Source of the DNA: Candidatus Methylacidithermus pantelleriae
Lineage (GTDB): Bacteria > Verrucomicrobiota > Verrucomicrobiia > Methylacidiphilales > Methylacidiphilaceae
Assembly (NCBI RefSeq): GCF_905250085.1
Contig: NZ_CAJNOB010000067.1
Coordinates: forward strand, 1 to 64,000
Reading direction: 5' to 3'
DNA length: 64,000 nucleotides
The translations under genes and the position numbers were made by a program. The notes beneath the pieces are model-generated. The model was not told where the DNA came from. It saw only the letters and a program-made list of their open reading frames with translations, and made no database searches. Each line of letters opens with the position of its first letter. Within the stretch, counting starts at the first letter, position 1. Below are positions 8,555-19,265 of the stretch, in pieces.

Positions 8555-9325
8555 ATGATTGAAGAACCCTATCGATGGTTGGAGGCCATCGCTAACCGGC
8601 GGGAGTACATCGAAGACCAGCTTCGACCCGCGTCTCCCGTCGTCGCCATCTGCGGGGAGCCGGGCATTTTGCTTCTGACCAAACGAGCGACTACTCCGAA
8701 ACTCTTTGAAGTCTATGACCAGCTGGCCCTTGGTTGTTTAGGTCACCCAGCGGATATGGAGAGGGTTCGGCAGGCAGCTATCGAAACAGCCCATTGGGAG
8801 GGATTCACGCGCTCGCGGGAGGATGTGACCGCCCGGCGGATTGTGAGTTTTAGTCTAGCCCCTGCGTTGAAAAATTCCTTTGAACAGATTTTTTCGGCTC
8901 CTCTTTTGTTTCGAGGGATTCTTGTGGAGTTGACCGAGCGACCCGGTGCCGACACGGCCTGGACGATGGACTATGATGGCAGTTTTGTGTGCTGGCAGGG
9001 GGAGAATTTCTTTTCGGGAGTTTTGATTGCTGGGCGAAAAGAGGTGGTAGAACGTTGGGAGACCGAGAAAGAAAAAAGTCTAGCTTCTCCCCTTCCGGGT
9101 TGGAAGGATCTCTGGGAGCGTGCGTGGCGACTGGAGGCCTGGGCTTGTCAAGCAGCTACGGAGAGGGAAGAGGCCTGGCAGAGCTGGCAACTGGGTGAGG
9201 GAAGAAGGCTCGAAGAAGTGATCTCTCCTGGGGATTACGAGCTACTTCTTTTGACGCGGAGCGAGCTTTCCCGAGCGAGTTCTGTCTGCAAGCCCGGCGC
9301 CGAGGAGTTTTTAGCCCTATTATAA
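8555..9325 (+). CDS. prcA: 20S proteasome alpha subunit PrcA
   Basis: Non-catalytic ring subunit that gates the core and receives the ATPase. The N-terminus has the bacterial alpha signature AIANRREYIEDQL, then SPVVAI, LLLTKRATTPKLFEVYDQLALGCLGHPAD and an HWEGFTRSREDVTARR segment typical of PrcA. No Thr1 active site is present, as expected. Length 256 residues. It lies 186 bases after prcB, more than in most clusters, and the gap holds no gene; an internal promoter is possible but none was convincing. pafA follows 21 bases later. Confidence 0.93.
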   Translation: MIEEPYRWLEAIANRREYIEDQLRPASPVVAICGEPGILLLTKRATTPKLFEVYDQLALGCLGHPADMERVRQAAIETAHWEGFTRSREDVTARRIVSFSLAPALKNSFEQIFSAPLLFRGILVELTERPGADTAWTMDYDGSFVCWQGENFFSGVLIAGRKEVVERWETEKEKSLASPLPGWKDLWERAWRLEAWACQAATEREEAWQSWQLGEGRRLEEVISPGDYELLLLTRSELSRASSVCKPGAEEFLALL

Positions 9326-9346
9326 TCGTATAGAGAAGAGGGGAAG

Positions 9347-10741
9347 ATGAAACGGATCGTGGGTCTTGAGACGGAGTATGGATGTCTTTGTTCCCGACCG
9401 GGGGAGACCCGGCCCATTCCTGAAAGAGTCCGAGACTACCTCTTTTACAAGCTTAAGGTCGGACTCATTGATCTTCACGATCGCGATTATGACGAGCCGG
9501 CCGGCAACGGGGGTTTTCTTTTCAACGGGGGTCGCCTGTACCTGGATATGGGTCATGTCGAGTACTGCACGGCAGAATGCCTCAATTTAGCGGATGTGGT
9601 CTCCTTGGATGAGGCAGGGGAAGAGCTTTTGCAGCAGGCGCTCCAAGAGCTAGGGCTTTCTTCAGAAGCCTGTTTTATCAAAAATAACGTGGACCATTAC
9701 ACAGGAGCCACTTTTGGATGTCATGAGAACTATCTGGTTTCCCGGGATGGACCGTTTAACCAGAGAAATCTGGGGGGGCTATTAAGTTTTCTTGCCCTTC
9801 GGGGAATTATGGTAGGCGCCGGGCGAGTGGGGGGCCTTTCGCATACCGGTCGCAAGGTAGCTCGAGGATCCAAGGATGGGGTTGCCTTCCAGATTATGCA
9901 GCGTGCGGATTATATCCAGACCGAGGTTTATGAATGGGTTCAGTTCAACCGGGCTTTGATTAACGCCCGGGACGAGCCCCTAGGAGATCCCACGCGCTTT
10001 CGGCGGCTTCATCTCCTGTTGGGGGACTCCAATATCCTTCCCTTTTCCAACGCCCTGAAAGTGGGGGCAACCTCGCTTTTACTGGATCTGGTGGAAGCGG
10101 ATCTCATTCCCAAGGGGTTAGCTTTGGCAGATCCTGTTCGAACGATGCGGCAGATTTCTTACGACCCGGATGGGTCGTGGATGGTAGAAATGGCCGACGG
10201 CAAGAGGTGGAGCGCACTGGATGTTTTAACAGAGCTGTACGAGCTTGCGGCTTCGGACAAGCTTGACAAGGACGAGGATGGGCAATGGACCTGCCAAGCG
10301 TGGCAAGAGGTTCTGACGGCGTTCCAGGAGAATCGAAGAGAAAAGCTTGTCGGTAAGGTAGACTGGATTACGAAACGGTACCTTCTCGAGGCTTTTCGCG
10401 AAGCTGAGGGCCTGGAATGGGATGATCCGTGGTTAGAAAGTATTGATCTAGAATATCACAAAATTGATCCGGCGCGCAATTTAGCCCGAGCTTTGCCTCA
10501 TACGCGCGTGGAAGATTTGCATTTACCTGGTTTTCGCAAGCGCGATTCGCGCCGTGAGCCCCCGGCTAACACTAGGGCGTCAGTTCGTAGCCAGCTCATG
10601 AGGACGATCGCGCAATCCGGCCGTGACTACATTATCGATTGGGATTACGTGCAGTTTGGAAAACTGCGCTATTTTACGCTAGATGACCCCTTTGACAGCC
10701 GGGTTCCAGAGGTGGAGCTCAAGCGGGTTTGGGTACCCTGA
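9347..10741 (+). CDS. pafA: Pup-protein ligase PafA
   Basis: ATP-dependent ligase that joins the deamidated Pup C-terminal Glu to substrate lysines. Signature residues: GLETEYG (6-12) with metal-binding glutamates, and the catalytic Asp67 in LYLDMGHVEYCTAEC. Further conserved blocks are FGCHENYL, QRADYIQTEVYEWVQFNRALINARDEP and DWVDWITKRYLLE-like (KVDWITKRYLLEAF). It lacks the Dop-specific loop, so Dop and PafA can be told apart. AGAGGGGAAG precedes the ATG. 464 residues, normal length. It closes the locus in the same order as in actinobacteria. Confidence 0.95.
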   Translation: MKRIVGLETEYGCLCSRPGETRPIPERVRDYLFYKLKVGLIDLHDRDYDEPAGNGGFLFNGGRLYLDMGHVEYCTAECLNLADVVSLDEAGEELLQQALQELGLSSEACFIKNNVDHYTGATFGCHENYLVSRDGPFNQRNLGGLLSFLALRGIMVGAGRVGGLSHTGRKVARGSKDGVAFQIMQRADYIQTEVYEWVQFNRALINARDEPLGDPTRFRRLHLLLGDSNILPFSNALKVGATSLLLDLVEADLIPKGLALADPVRTMRQISYDPDGSWMVEMADGKRWSALDVLTELYELAASDKLDKDEDGQWTCQAWQEVLTAFQENRREKLVGKVDWITKRYLLEAFREAEGLEWDDPWLESIDLEYHKIDPARNLARALPHTRVEDLHLPGFRKRDSRREPPANTRASVRSQLMRTIAQSGRDYIIDWDYVQFGKLRYFTLDDPFDSRVPEVELKRVWVP

Positions 10742-10855
10742 CCTTGGAACGGAGATTCGTAGTGTGCTTGGGTCCTAAGGCCAGTCCGCTTCGTTTGGCT
10801 GGCTCGGGGTTGACCGGTGGGACGGCAGGCAGGAGAATGTACCAGAGAGGCAGCC

Positions 10856-12196
10856 ATGCTTGAAGTACTTCAGGAGAAACTTGCCAGCGCTTTTAAGCGA
10901 CTCCGCGGTTACGGGCTTTTAACCGAGTCCAATATTGCCGATGCGGTGCGTGAGGTTCGGATGGCTCTCCTGGCGGCCGATGTGCATTATGCCGTTGCCA
11001 AAGAATTGTGCGAATCGATCCGGGCGCGAGCCCTGGGACAAGAGGTCTACCGGAGTGTTCGTCCCGGTGATCAATTTATCAAAATCTTCTATGAGGAATT
11101 GACTGGGTTCCTCCGTGCTGGTGAAAAGGTTCTCCCTACGCGGAGGCCGTTGCGGATCCTTTTGTGCGGGTTAAACGGTTCGGGGAAAACCACCACGGCG
11201 GTAAAGCTTGGCGTTTTTTTCCGGAAGAAGCATCGGGATCGCACGGGTCTTGTGGCAGGGGATTTCAGCCGTCCGGCTGCAAGGGAACAATTGAAAATGC
11301 TTGCGGATGCGGCCGGCTTGCCGGTGTACGCGTCGGGAGAGGCGAAGGATGCGGTTGAAATGGCACAGAGAGCTCTCCAGCAGGGAGGGCAGGACGGAAT
11401 GGACGTATTGATTTTGGATTCGGCGGGTCGACCGGATGTGGATCCCAGTCTTATGGATGAACTGTCCCGGGTTTGCCGGGTATGGGAGCCACAGGAGGTC
11501 TGGCTGGTTGTGGATGCGGCGTTGGGGCAAAGCTCCGTGAAGGTAGCCCAGCGTTTTGCCGAAGCTGTCCCCCTTTCGGGCGTGATTCTTACCAAATGTG
11601 ACGGGGATGCCAAGGGGGGCGCACTTCTTTCGATTCATCATGTTTGCAAGCTCCCGATTTGTTTCCTTGGCGTGGGGGAGAAAATAGGGGATTTGGAGCC
11701 TTTTTTGGCAGCCCGGTATGTGGAGCGGCTTTTGGGGATGGGGGACGTGGTTGCTTTGGTAGAACGGGCCAAGGAAGAGTGGGATGTGGAACGAGGTCAG
11801 AAGCTTGCCGAGCGACTGAAGAAAGGAAGATTCGATTTGCAGGATTGGTTAGACCAGTGGCGGCTGATTCGCCGGATGGGACCGTTAGAAAATTGGCTCG
11901 GCAACTTCACAGGTATGGGTACGATGGGTTCCCTTTCTTTCGACGAGCGGGAGCTCCGAAGGATGGAAGCGATGGTGCTTTCGATGACTCCTGAGGAAAG
12001 GCGGCATCCAGAAATTTTAAATGCCCGAAGGCGGCAACGAATTGCCAGGGGTAGCGGGACAACGGTGACGGAATTAAACGAATTTCTACGGAGATTTGAG
12101 TCGCTACGAAAGACGTTGCTTGAGTTTTCTCGCAACCCGAAAAAGGCTCAGTCGGTTCTGAACCGGATCGGAGGGCGGTTTTTCCCAGGAAGGTGA
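10856..12196 (+). CDS. ffh: Signal recognition particle protein Ffh
   Basis: SRP54-type GTPase that binds signal sequences and SRP RNA and targets proteins to the membrane. N domain at 1-90, then the G domain with GLNGSGKTTTAVKLG, GDFSRPAAREQL, DSAGRPDVD (usually DTAGR) and TKCDGDAKGG. The C-terminal M domain has SMTPEERRHPEILNARRRQRIARGSGT. ATG 10856 was chosen over the longer open frame because family similarity starts at MLEVLQEKLASAF and GAGAGG lies upstream. 446 residues. It heads a translation/export block with rpsP, trmD and rplS. Confidence 0.94.
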   Translation: MLEVLQEKLASAFKRLRGYGLLTESNIADAVREVRMALLAADVHYAVAKELCESIRARALGQEVYRSVRPGDQFIKIFYEELTGFLRAGEKVLPTRRPLRILLCGLNGSGKTTTAVKLGVFFRKKHRDRTGLVAGDFSRPAAREQLKMLADAAGLPVYASGEAKDAVEMAQRALQQGGQDGMDVLILDSAGRPDVDPSLMDELSRVCRVWEPQEVWLVVDAALGQSSVKVAQRFAEAVPLSGVILTKCDGDAKGGALLSIHHVCKLPICFLGVGEKIGDLEPFLAARYVERLLGMGDVVALVERAKEEWDVERGQKLAERLKKGRFDLQDWLDQWRLIRRMGPLENWLGNFTGMGTMGSLSFDERELRRMEAMVLSMTPEERRHPEILNARRRQRIARGSGTTVTELNEFLRRFESLRKTLLEFSRNPKKAQSVLNRIGGRFFPGR

Positions 12197-12226
12197 GCCT
12201 TGGAAACAAAGGGAGGAGGTGGAAAA

Positions 12227-12505
12227 ATGGCCGTTTCCATTCGTTTGCGACGGGAAGGGAAAAAGAAACAACCCTTTTTCCGAATTGTTGTAGCGGACAA
12301 GCGAACCCCTCGGGACGGGCGCTATCTGGAACAGCTAGGGTATTATAATCCCATGGCCCGCCCGGAAAAGCTTAAGCTGGAGCTTTCCAAAGTGGAAGAA
12401 TGGATTCGGAAGGGAGCTCAGCCTACGGAGGCTGTGCAGGCTCTCATACGGAAGGCAAGGAGAGAAACGAGGGACCAGTCCCAGTCAGCGACGGCTGGAT
12501 TGTAG
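12227..12505 (+). CDS. rpsP: 30S ribosomal protein bS16
   Basis: Small-subunit protein bS16. MAVSIRLRREGKKKQPFFRIVVAD is the normal opening; RDGRYLEQLGYYNP and the PTEAVQ segment follow. 92 residues. GGGAGGAGG at 12211-12219 sets the ATG at 12227. The usual bacterial order is rpsP-rimM-trmD-rplS; here rimM is missing between rpsP and trmD. Confidence 0.95.
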   Translation: MAVSIRLRREGKKKQPFFRIVVADKRTPRDGRYLEQLGYYNPMARPEKLKLELSKVEEWIRKGAQPTEAVQALIRKARRETRDQSQSATAGL

Positions 12506-12625
12506 GAAACGTTTTTCCACACGGAAGAGCGCCCGGAACGCCATGAGGCAGGGTGGGGAAGGGAATGGTGCGCTTGTCAGGGGTTCGAATCTTGCCATAG
12601 CCCCTAAGAAGAACACGTTTAGGGA

Positions 12626-13339
12626 GTGCGGATTGACGTTATCACTCTTTTCCCGGAGGTTTTGGAAGCTTTTCTTGGGTCGAGCATTCTAGCGCGGGCA
12701 CGCGCGAAGGGGATCCTTACTGTGCACCTCCATAATCTACGTTCTTTTGCGCACGACAAACATGCGACCGTGGACGATCGCCCGTACGGTGGAGGGCCCG
12801 GGATGGTACTTCGTCCTGAGCCATTGTTTGAAGCCATTGAAACGGTGAAAGGGTTAGACGTGCCGGGAAGGGTGATTCTTATGTCTGCCAGTGGAAGGCT
12901 TTTTACCCAGAGTATTGCCCGTTCCCTTTCCTCGCATGACAGGCTCATTTTTGTGTGCGGGCACTATGAAGGGGTGGATCAGAGAGTCGTTGATCATGCT
13001 GTCGACGAAGAACTGTCGATCGGGGACTACATTCTCACCAATGGGGCTCTGGCAGCTGTGGTCGTCATTGATGCGGTTGCCCGGCTTTTACCTGGTGTTT
13101 TAGGAAATGAATTTTCTCCCCAGGATGAATCGTTCGAGCACGGACTTCTTGAGGCTCCCCAGTACACGCGGCCTCAAGAGTTTCGGGGTTGGAGGGTGCC
13201 AGACGTTCTCCTTTCGGGTAATCATGCCCAAATTGCCCAATGGCGGAGAAAAATGGCCGAAGAAAAGACCCGGCGGGTACGCCCAGATCTCTGGGCGAAA
13301 TGTCTGGGAAAAGGAGGGTCCAATGAGCGAACTGATTGA
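12626..13339 (+). CDS. trmD: tRNA (guanine37-N1)-methyltransferase TrmD
   Basis: SAM-dependent methylation of G37 in tRNAs, which prevents frameshifting. It has the SPOUT-knot motifs: [11 protein letters not shown], the [12 protein letters not shown] loop, [11 protein letters not shown], the [14 protein letters not shown] knot, and the C-terminal [14 protein letters not shown]. 237 residues. GTG 12626 is the only plausible start, since an in-frame TAG at 12620-12622 lies two codons upstream; the AGGG there is too close to act as a normal Shine-Dalgarno. The 3' end overlaps rplS by 17 bases. Confidence 0.94.
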   Translation: MRIDVITLFPEVLEAFLGSSILARARAKGILTVHLHNLRSFAHDKHATVDDRPYGGGPGMVLRPEPLFEAIETVKGLDVPGRVILMSASGRLFTQSIARSLSSHDRLIFVCGHYEGVDQRVVDHAVDEELSIGDYILTNGALAAVVVIDAVARLLPGVLGNEFSPQDESFEHGLLEAPQYTRPQEFRGWRVPDVLLSGNHAQIAQWRRKMAEEKTRRVRPDLWAKCLGKGGSNERTD

Positions 13340-13664
13340 GAAAGTGCAATCGCAAGTTATGACGATCGATCGTGAGACACCCGAATTTGGGGTCGGAGAT
13401 CTCGTTCGTGTTCATGTCAAGGTTCGGGAGGGAGAAAAGGAAAGAATCCAGGTCTTTGCTGGGATCGTGATTGCCAAGAAAGGGCGAGGGTTACAAGCCA
13501 CATTTACCGTCCGGCGCATAAGCTACGGGGAAGGGATTGAGAGGGTCTTCCCCTTGTACTCGCCCTTTATTGCCCAAATCGAAGTAGAACGAAAGGGAGA
13601 GCCAAAAAGGGCCAAGCTGTATTACTTGCGAAAGCGAAAGGGCAAGGAAGCTATGACGGTGTAA
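13323..13664 (+). CDS. rplS: 50S ribosomal protein bL19
   Basis: Large-subunit protein bL19 at the subunit interface. It shows [58 protein letters not shown] and the RRAKLYYLR-type end ([14 protein letters not shown]). 113 residues. AAGGAGG at 13311-13317 is five bases before the ATG, inside the end of trmD, so the two genes are probably co-translated. Confidence 0.95.
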   Translation: MSELIEKVQSQVMTIDRETPEFGVGDLVRVHVKVREGEKERIQVFAGIVIAKKGRGLQATFTVRRISYGEGIERVFPLYSPFIAQIEVERKGEPKRAKLYYLRKRKGKEAMTV

Positions 13665-14183
13665 GGGGTAGAGGTTTCTGGCTCCAGTCTCCCTGGCGTG
13701 CTTTTGCTTGTGCCAGCGGTTGTCTTGTTCGTTTCTGAGGCTCTGAGGGAAGGACGAAGGCTTTTGAGCCCGTTTCCCCAAAAGAATGGATCTTCCCCTT
13801 TGAGATGGGTATGCCTAGGGACGTTCGGTCCGGCTGATCGAGCACCGCACGTTTGGCAAAGGACCCAGGGTGCGGGTTAGATTGGCCTCCGATGAGGAAT
13901 CGTCCCCCCTTCCTAAGGCAGGATTGTGTGTTGGTACAAGGGAAGTCTACGAGCAGGAACGGTTGGGGAGCTTCTTTTTTGGTAGGCAGACCTGGTGGGG
14001 ACTGTGGTCTTTGTCCATTAGCGCGCAAAGCGACCGGGGAGGGAACGAAGAGCCAAGCCCTTTTTCTTTGCTGTGCGCAACGCTGGTTTGGCAGTTGATT
14101 CCCTGGGTTTTTGGCCGTATGAGAAGGCGCGCAAAAAAGCCCGGACCGTCACTTGGGCACCTAAGGGGCCCGTAGGGATTGCC
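13665..14183 (+). other. Gap of about 520 bases between rplS and rnhB
   Basis: No gene supported. Signal peptidase lepB is often found at this position; I looked for its motifs in all frames and saw none. Several short open frames exist but lack a ribosome binding site or any recognisable pattern. The RNase P and SRP RNA core motifs that I know are absent. Confidence 0.4.
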
Positions 14184-14792
14184 ATGAAGGCGAACCTTGT
14201 ATTTGAGAAGAGGCTCATTCAACTGGGGTACCGGTGGGTTGCGGGGGTGGACGAAGCGGGCCGAGGACCCTGGGCAGGTCCGGTGGTCGCCGCCGCTGTG
14301 ATGTTGCCTCTCGGATTTACCCATCCGGATCTTGATGATTCCAAAAGAGTTGCTCCGCAGAAACGGTTGGTAGTCGCAGAAATCCTCCGCACTTCCCCTT
14401 CTGTCTACCACGGTCTTGGGCTAGCCACGGTCGCCGAAATTGATTGCATGGGGATTGTCAAGGCTACCCTGATCGCAATGGAACGAGCTGTCAGAGCTCT
14501 TCCGGTTCGGCCGGACTTTCTTTTAGTGGATGGTTCGTCTGTTCCATGCTTGGGCCTACCTGCGCTCGCTCTAGTGAAAGGGGATGCCCGGTCAGCCTCT
14601 ATTGCTGCTGCGTCGATTTTAGCCAAGGTTCGGCGAGATATCATTATGGAGGTGTTTGACAAGGAGTATCCGCAGTACGGATTTGCTCGCCACAAAGGAT
14701 ATGGGACGTTGGAGCACCGGAAAGCTTTAGAAATATGGGGGCCCTGTTCGATTCACCGGCGAAGCTTTCTTCCCGTGGTCGGACTGAGCTGA
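14184..14792 (+). CDS. rnhB: Ribonuclease HII
   Basis: Cleaves RNA in RNA-DNA hybrids, including single misincorporated ribonucleotides. Catalytic motif GVDEAGRGPWAGPVVAAAV lies near residue 20. Further acidic sites are in DSKRV and LLVDG, and the KGDARSASIAAASILAKVRRD and YGFARHKGYGT blocks are typical of type 2 enzymes. ATG 14184 gives 202 residues and begins at the family's normal N-terminus; the upstream extension of the frame is unmatched. Confidence 0.93.
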   Translation: MKANLVFEKRLIQLGYRWVAGVDEAGRGPWAGPVVAAAVMLPLGFTHPDLDDSKRVAPQKRLVVAEILRTSPSVYHGLGLATVAEIDCMGIVKATLIAMERAVRALPVRPDFLLVDGSSVPCLGLPALALVKGDARSASIAAASILAKVRRDIIMEVFDKEYPQYGFARHKGYGTLEHRKALEIWGPCSIHRRSFLPVVGLS

Positions 14793-15231
14793 CAAAAGAG
14801 GATGGTATGGGCAAGGTGTCGGGGAATGGGATGAAGCAATGTTCTAGGTTACTGGAAGGCTTTTGGCTATCCATTCCTAATGTTACAAGCTTCAAACGTT
14901 GGACCGGGAGCGGGGTTTGACCTAGCTGCCAAAAACCGTGGGCCCATCCCGTGATAGAAGGAAGAGCTTCGAGCTTTCGGCCAGATACTTGGAAATGGTT
15001 CTGGGTGTGTATCGAGAGTATATAAAAGGATTAAAATATTTCCATGAAGTAAGCAACTATTTACAAAAGTTACGTGTTGCGGGCAGAGGGAGTAGTTCTG
15101 GAAGTGCGCGGGTGTTGCAACGGCTGTTGCACGCATTTGCCTTAGGACCATCCGAAAGTTGGGCAAGTTCTTATAGTTTTGCAGCGTACCTAGGTGGTTC
15201 TGTCGTAAAAATCGGCTACAAATAACCCTTT
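14793..15231 (+). other. AT-richer gap with a possible small ORF (14938-15225)
   Basis: About 440 bases with lower GC than the neighbours. One open frame, 14938-15225 plus, encodes 95 residues; the stretch from the ATG at 14995 (MVLGVYREYIKGLKYFHEV) looks more protein-like than its surroundings. I do not recognise it, and no clear ribosome binding site supports it. It could be a small lineage-specific gene or the remains of a transferred one. Confidence 0.25.
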
Positions 15232-15855
15232 TTACCGAGACGAACCGGCTCCGGTGTCATTTGAGGGTTGACGCTTTGAGTCCGTGGAAAGATGGAGAGG
15301 ACGATGAAGCGGGTCCCGGACGGTGGGTTGGTCTCCCTCTGCCCAAGGGAAATCGACTTCTTCCAAAAGGGCCGCCTGCTTGTGCGTCTCTACAAAATGA
15401 TGGATCGCAAAATAGACAGCGACAGTTGCGGGTAAGCCAAGGACAAAAGAGCCAACAATGAGAGGTATGCCCAGCGTGGAAAGAAGCTCTCCGTGAAGCG
15501 CGTCCGAGAAGCGAACTTCGCGCAAGTGTTGAAGAATGGAGGGAGGGGCATCGGTGCGTCCCAGGACCCAGTTTCCCACGATGTACTCGATTTTGAACAG
15601 GGCAGGGAGTAGCGGCAACACGATGTCATGGAGGTTTAGGCCGATAAGGGCAGCAATCTTATTACCGCGTAGAACCCACGCAATGGCGATGGCCAGTACC
15701 GTTTTAAAACCAAAGAAAGGTGTAAATCCCAGGAAGAATCCCACGCAAAATCCAAGCGCAATGCGGTGAGGTGCCTCTGGCAACGAAACAAGGCGTTGGC
15801 AGCGGCGTCGGATCCAACCGATGCAAAGTTCCCAGGATTTTCCCAGATTGGTCAT
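15232..15855 (-). CDS. DUF2062 family membrane protein
   Basis: Small integral membrane protein, 207 residues. The ALGFCVGFFLGFTPFFGFKTVLAIAIAWVLRGNKIAALIG block is the hallmark of DUF2062 (family function unknown; in some proteins it is fused to glycosyltransferases). At least three hydrophobic segments are visible, at about residues 30-52, 60-85 and 125-150. The C-terminal tail is polar. It follows obg on the same strand after about 130 bases and may be co-transcribed. Confidence 0.82.
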   Translation of the reverse strand: MTNLGKSWELCIGWIRRRCQRLVSLPEAPHRIALGFCVGFFLGFTPFFGFKTVLAIAIAWVLRGNKIAALIGLNLHDIVLPLLPALFKIEYIVGNWVLGRTDAPPSILQHLREVRFSDALHGELLSTLGIPLIVGSFVLGLPATVAVYFAIHHFVETHKQAALLEEVDFPWAEGDQPTVRDPLHRPLHLSTDSKRQPSNDTGAGSSR

Positions 15856-15988
15856 GGTTGAGCGTCAACCTACTGACCTTCTTTTGCGGGCAAAGCGCAA
15901 GACAAAAAGCCGGTTACTGCTAGAAGCAAAAGATTTTCGCTCCTCCTTGAACTCTCCTAAAAAAAGGATTGGCTCGGCGGCCTCTCCC

Positions 15989-17149
<1,161 letters not shown>

Positions 17150-17279
17150 TTAGCCTTTGCAAGATTCCGCCACCTTCAGGATCTCTCATGGAACCGGCAC
17201 CCTCTTAGAGAACAAGCTCTAGACCTAAGTCAAGCCGGGGCCCTTTCTCACCGCGGACAGTGCAAGAACCGTTCCTAAA

Positions 17280-18545
17280 ACCCTACACAACCATTCCTCA
17301 ACCAGGGAAGATCGCCCGGGATACCGACCGAAACAGGGCTGCCCGACGATTTGCGTCCCGGGGTTTTATTGGCAAAGCCCAGGTAGCGCTCAGTCCCGGG
17401 TTTTCGGGGACAGCGGCGTGGGTGGCACCCGATTGTCTCCCGACCGGGCGTACGCTCCATGCGCCGCTTTGCGTCTGTTCCGAATCCCCGCCAGAGAAAC
17501 GACCATACATGCTGGGTCCGATTGCTTACGGCTAGGGCAAAAGTGAGATCACCGCCATGGGCAGTAGGATGACTGCCTCTCCGAGGGATGGCTGTTCGGG
17601 GAAACCAATCCTCGCCGGGCGAGGGCACTAGGCCGCGCGCTAGTGAGAACGCGTGCTAGGACGAGCCACTCGGTTGACCGCGCCGATCACAGACGTGTAG
17701 GCCCGGGTCGACTTGGATCACTTCAACTCCGGGAGGGAAAAAGGCGTCTGAGCAAGGAAACGGGTTGCGGCGAGACGCTCGGCAACCATCCGCTAGCCCT
17801 TGCGCTTCCGGACCAAGCAGTAGCCCAAGCCAGATCTCTCCGACTTCCGGACGAGTTTCTTCCTCTTGGTTCGTGCGATTGTCTTCCGGCTGGGGGCGAG
17901 CGCCTAAACGAGCGCCTCCTCGCCGCAGGCGCAAGCACGCGCTTGTAAGAAGGAGGTATTGGTTCGTGTTCCCCCATCCCTCCCGCAGCCACAGCCGTAA
18001 AACCGATAGGCTCCCGTCCGTGGATACCATGGCTTGGTAGGAGTGGTTCCCGGCGGTTTTGTCCTGCGACCCGACCACAGAGAACAGGCTCCTGCGCTCC
18101 CCTTGCGCCAATCCTTCTGCCCGTCCGCTTGAGTAGCGTATCCCTCCTTCCAAGGAAAATTTTTTTGGGAAGAGGCGGTGCGAACCGAGATAGAGACCCA
18201 CCTACTCGGTACTTTTCTTCGGCTACAAGCGCGCCAAGCTTCGTCCGCAGGGTGGCTAGCCGCCGCTTTGTTTCCGGGCAAAACGTTTGATTCCGGTTTC
18301 TTTCCCTTGAGCTTGCGATTGACCCTTTCCGCTCTTTCCGGATCCCTTCCTTAGCCTCCTGAGTCACCTGGCACCGCCTTTGCCCGATCGAAGCGATCTT
18401 CCCTTCAAGCCCGGAGCCGGAGGGCATCGAACTCTGGGGCGGTCACGCTAAGCTGCGGAAGGAAGAATGACTTAAGCTTCTTGGGTCAAACACGAGCCTG
18501 TATCTAGGAGAAAAACTCCACTCTACTCCCCGTGGAGCACCGCAT
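17280..18545 (-). pseudogene. tnpB: TnpB-family protein, disrupted, copy B
   Basis: Broken TnpB-related gene. It begins at LSVTAPEFDALRL (compare LTSREFHTLRV in the 41.6 kb copy), then GKIASIGQRR and a long basic coiled region. The recognisable VVGSQDKTAGNHSYQAMVSTDGSL segment, well known in this OrfB-like subfamily, lies near 18020-18090. Frameshifts break the RuvC part; PGVEVIQVDPGLH near 17700-17735 and the C-terminal tail follow. Identification comes from motif order plus alignment to the other remnants. Confidence 0.8.
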
Positions 18546-18599
18546 CGCCGTCCAGACACGAAACCTCTTCCGTGTGGGCGTCAAATATGGCTAAGATCT

Positions 18600-19186
18600 G
18601 CAAAGGGGGGAGCCCAGTCATGAATGGCTGCGAGTGCCTTCTTGGCGCGGTTCTGCGCGGATTTTTTTCGCGAAAACCGGGCACACAATGCAACGGTCTC
18701 CGTAAAACAGGCCGCCCAGGGTATCGCCGTTTCCTCCCATTGGGATTTACCACTAGGATGGATCGACTCTAGCCTTCCAATGCTGCTACCGGTACTCGAA
18801 ACCGCAAACGCATGAGCGGGTCGTCGCGTTACTCGACCAGGATGACGCCGGCCTTCGGGAGTTGAAACCTCCCCAACCGGCGCTCTCCCATGGCCATTCA
18901 TCGCAAACCCGGACCTCCTTGACGGCCGAAACGATCCGTAACGGTTTGCTTGAGAGTCAACTGGAAGGATCGAAGCCAATTGTCTCCTCTCAATCCGCTT
19001 TTGCCTCGGCGCTTCCGCACCCGCGCCTCCAGGGCCGCGCCATCGGGTGATGCCCACCTCGGCATGCACCATTACCGTACCGGTCGGCAACCATTTTTCG
19101 GAAGCGGGCAAACACCCCTCCTTCCACATCCGCTAACCCGTCTTGTGGCCAACGTCCTGCGGCTTAGCCCATGCAGTCACCTTCAT
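18600..19186 (-). pseudogene. tnpA: IS607-type serine resolvase TnpA, disrupted, copy B
   Basis: Remnant of the IS607 serine recombinase. From the ATG at 19186: MKVTAWAKPQDV, a stop in GHKTG*RMW, then WKEGCLPASEKWLPTGTVMV, the MerR-like DNA-binding head. The copy at 50352 reads GYKTAWRMWREGRLP at the same place. Further on are FAMNGHGR (family pattern SxLNGHR) and the C-terminal ETVALCARFSRKKSAQNRAKKALAAI (patterns ALCARLYGKRAAxNRAKRAL). It is not translatable as one protein. Confidence 0.78.
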
Positions 19187-19265
19187 GCCGATGCCATAGA
19201 GAGCCTTATGTGTGGATCTCTTTTGGCTGTTGGCAACCATTGCGCCACGGATCCTCATCGATTTT

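Larger units (their letters stand above)
17268..19265 (-). mobile_element. Decayed IS607-type element, copy B
   Basis: The most complete of four related remnants: tnpA-like then tnpB-like pseudogenes on the minus strand. The outer left end (near 19240-19265) aligns with the left end of the copy at 50281 (GGTTGCCAA and ACATAAGGCT blocks). The right end near 17268-17285 carries the shared GGTTTTnGGAAC motif. It sits between rpmA and obg, splitting a normally continuous operon. Ends are inferred from loss of similarity between copies. Confidence 0.75.

Noticed and set aside
12560-12610. tRNA-like stretch (GGGGTTCGAATC) between rpsP and trmD
   Set aside because: The would-be T stem does not pair and no anticodon or acceptor stem can be folded around it.
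13665-14183. Signal peptidase gene lepB expected between rplS and rnhB
   Set aside because: No frame shows the catalytic Ser/Lys motifs or a membrane anchor.
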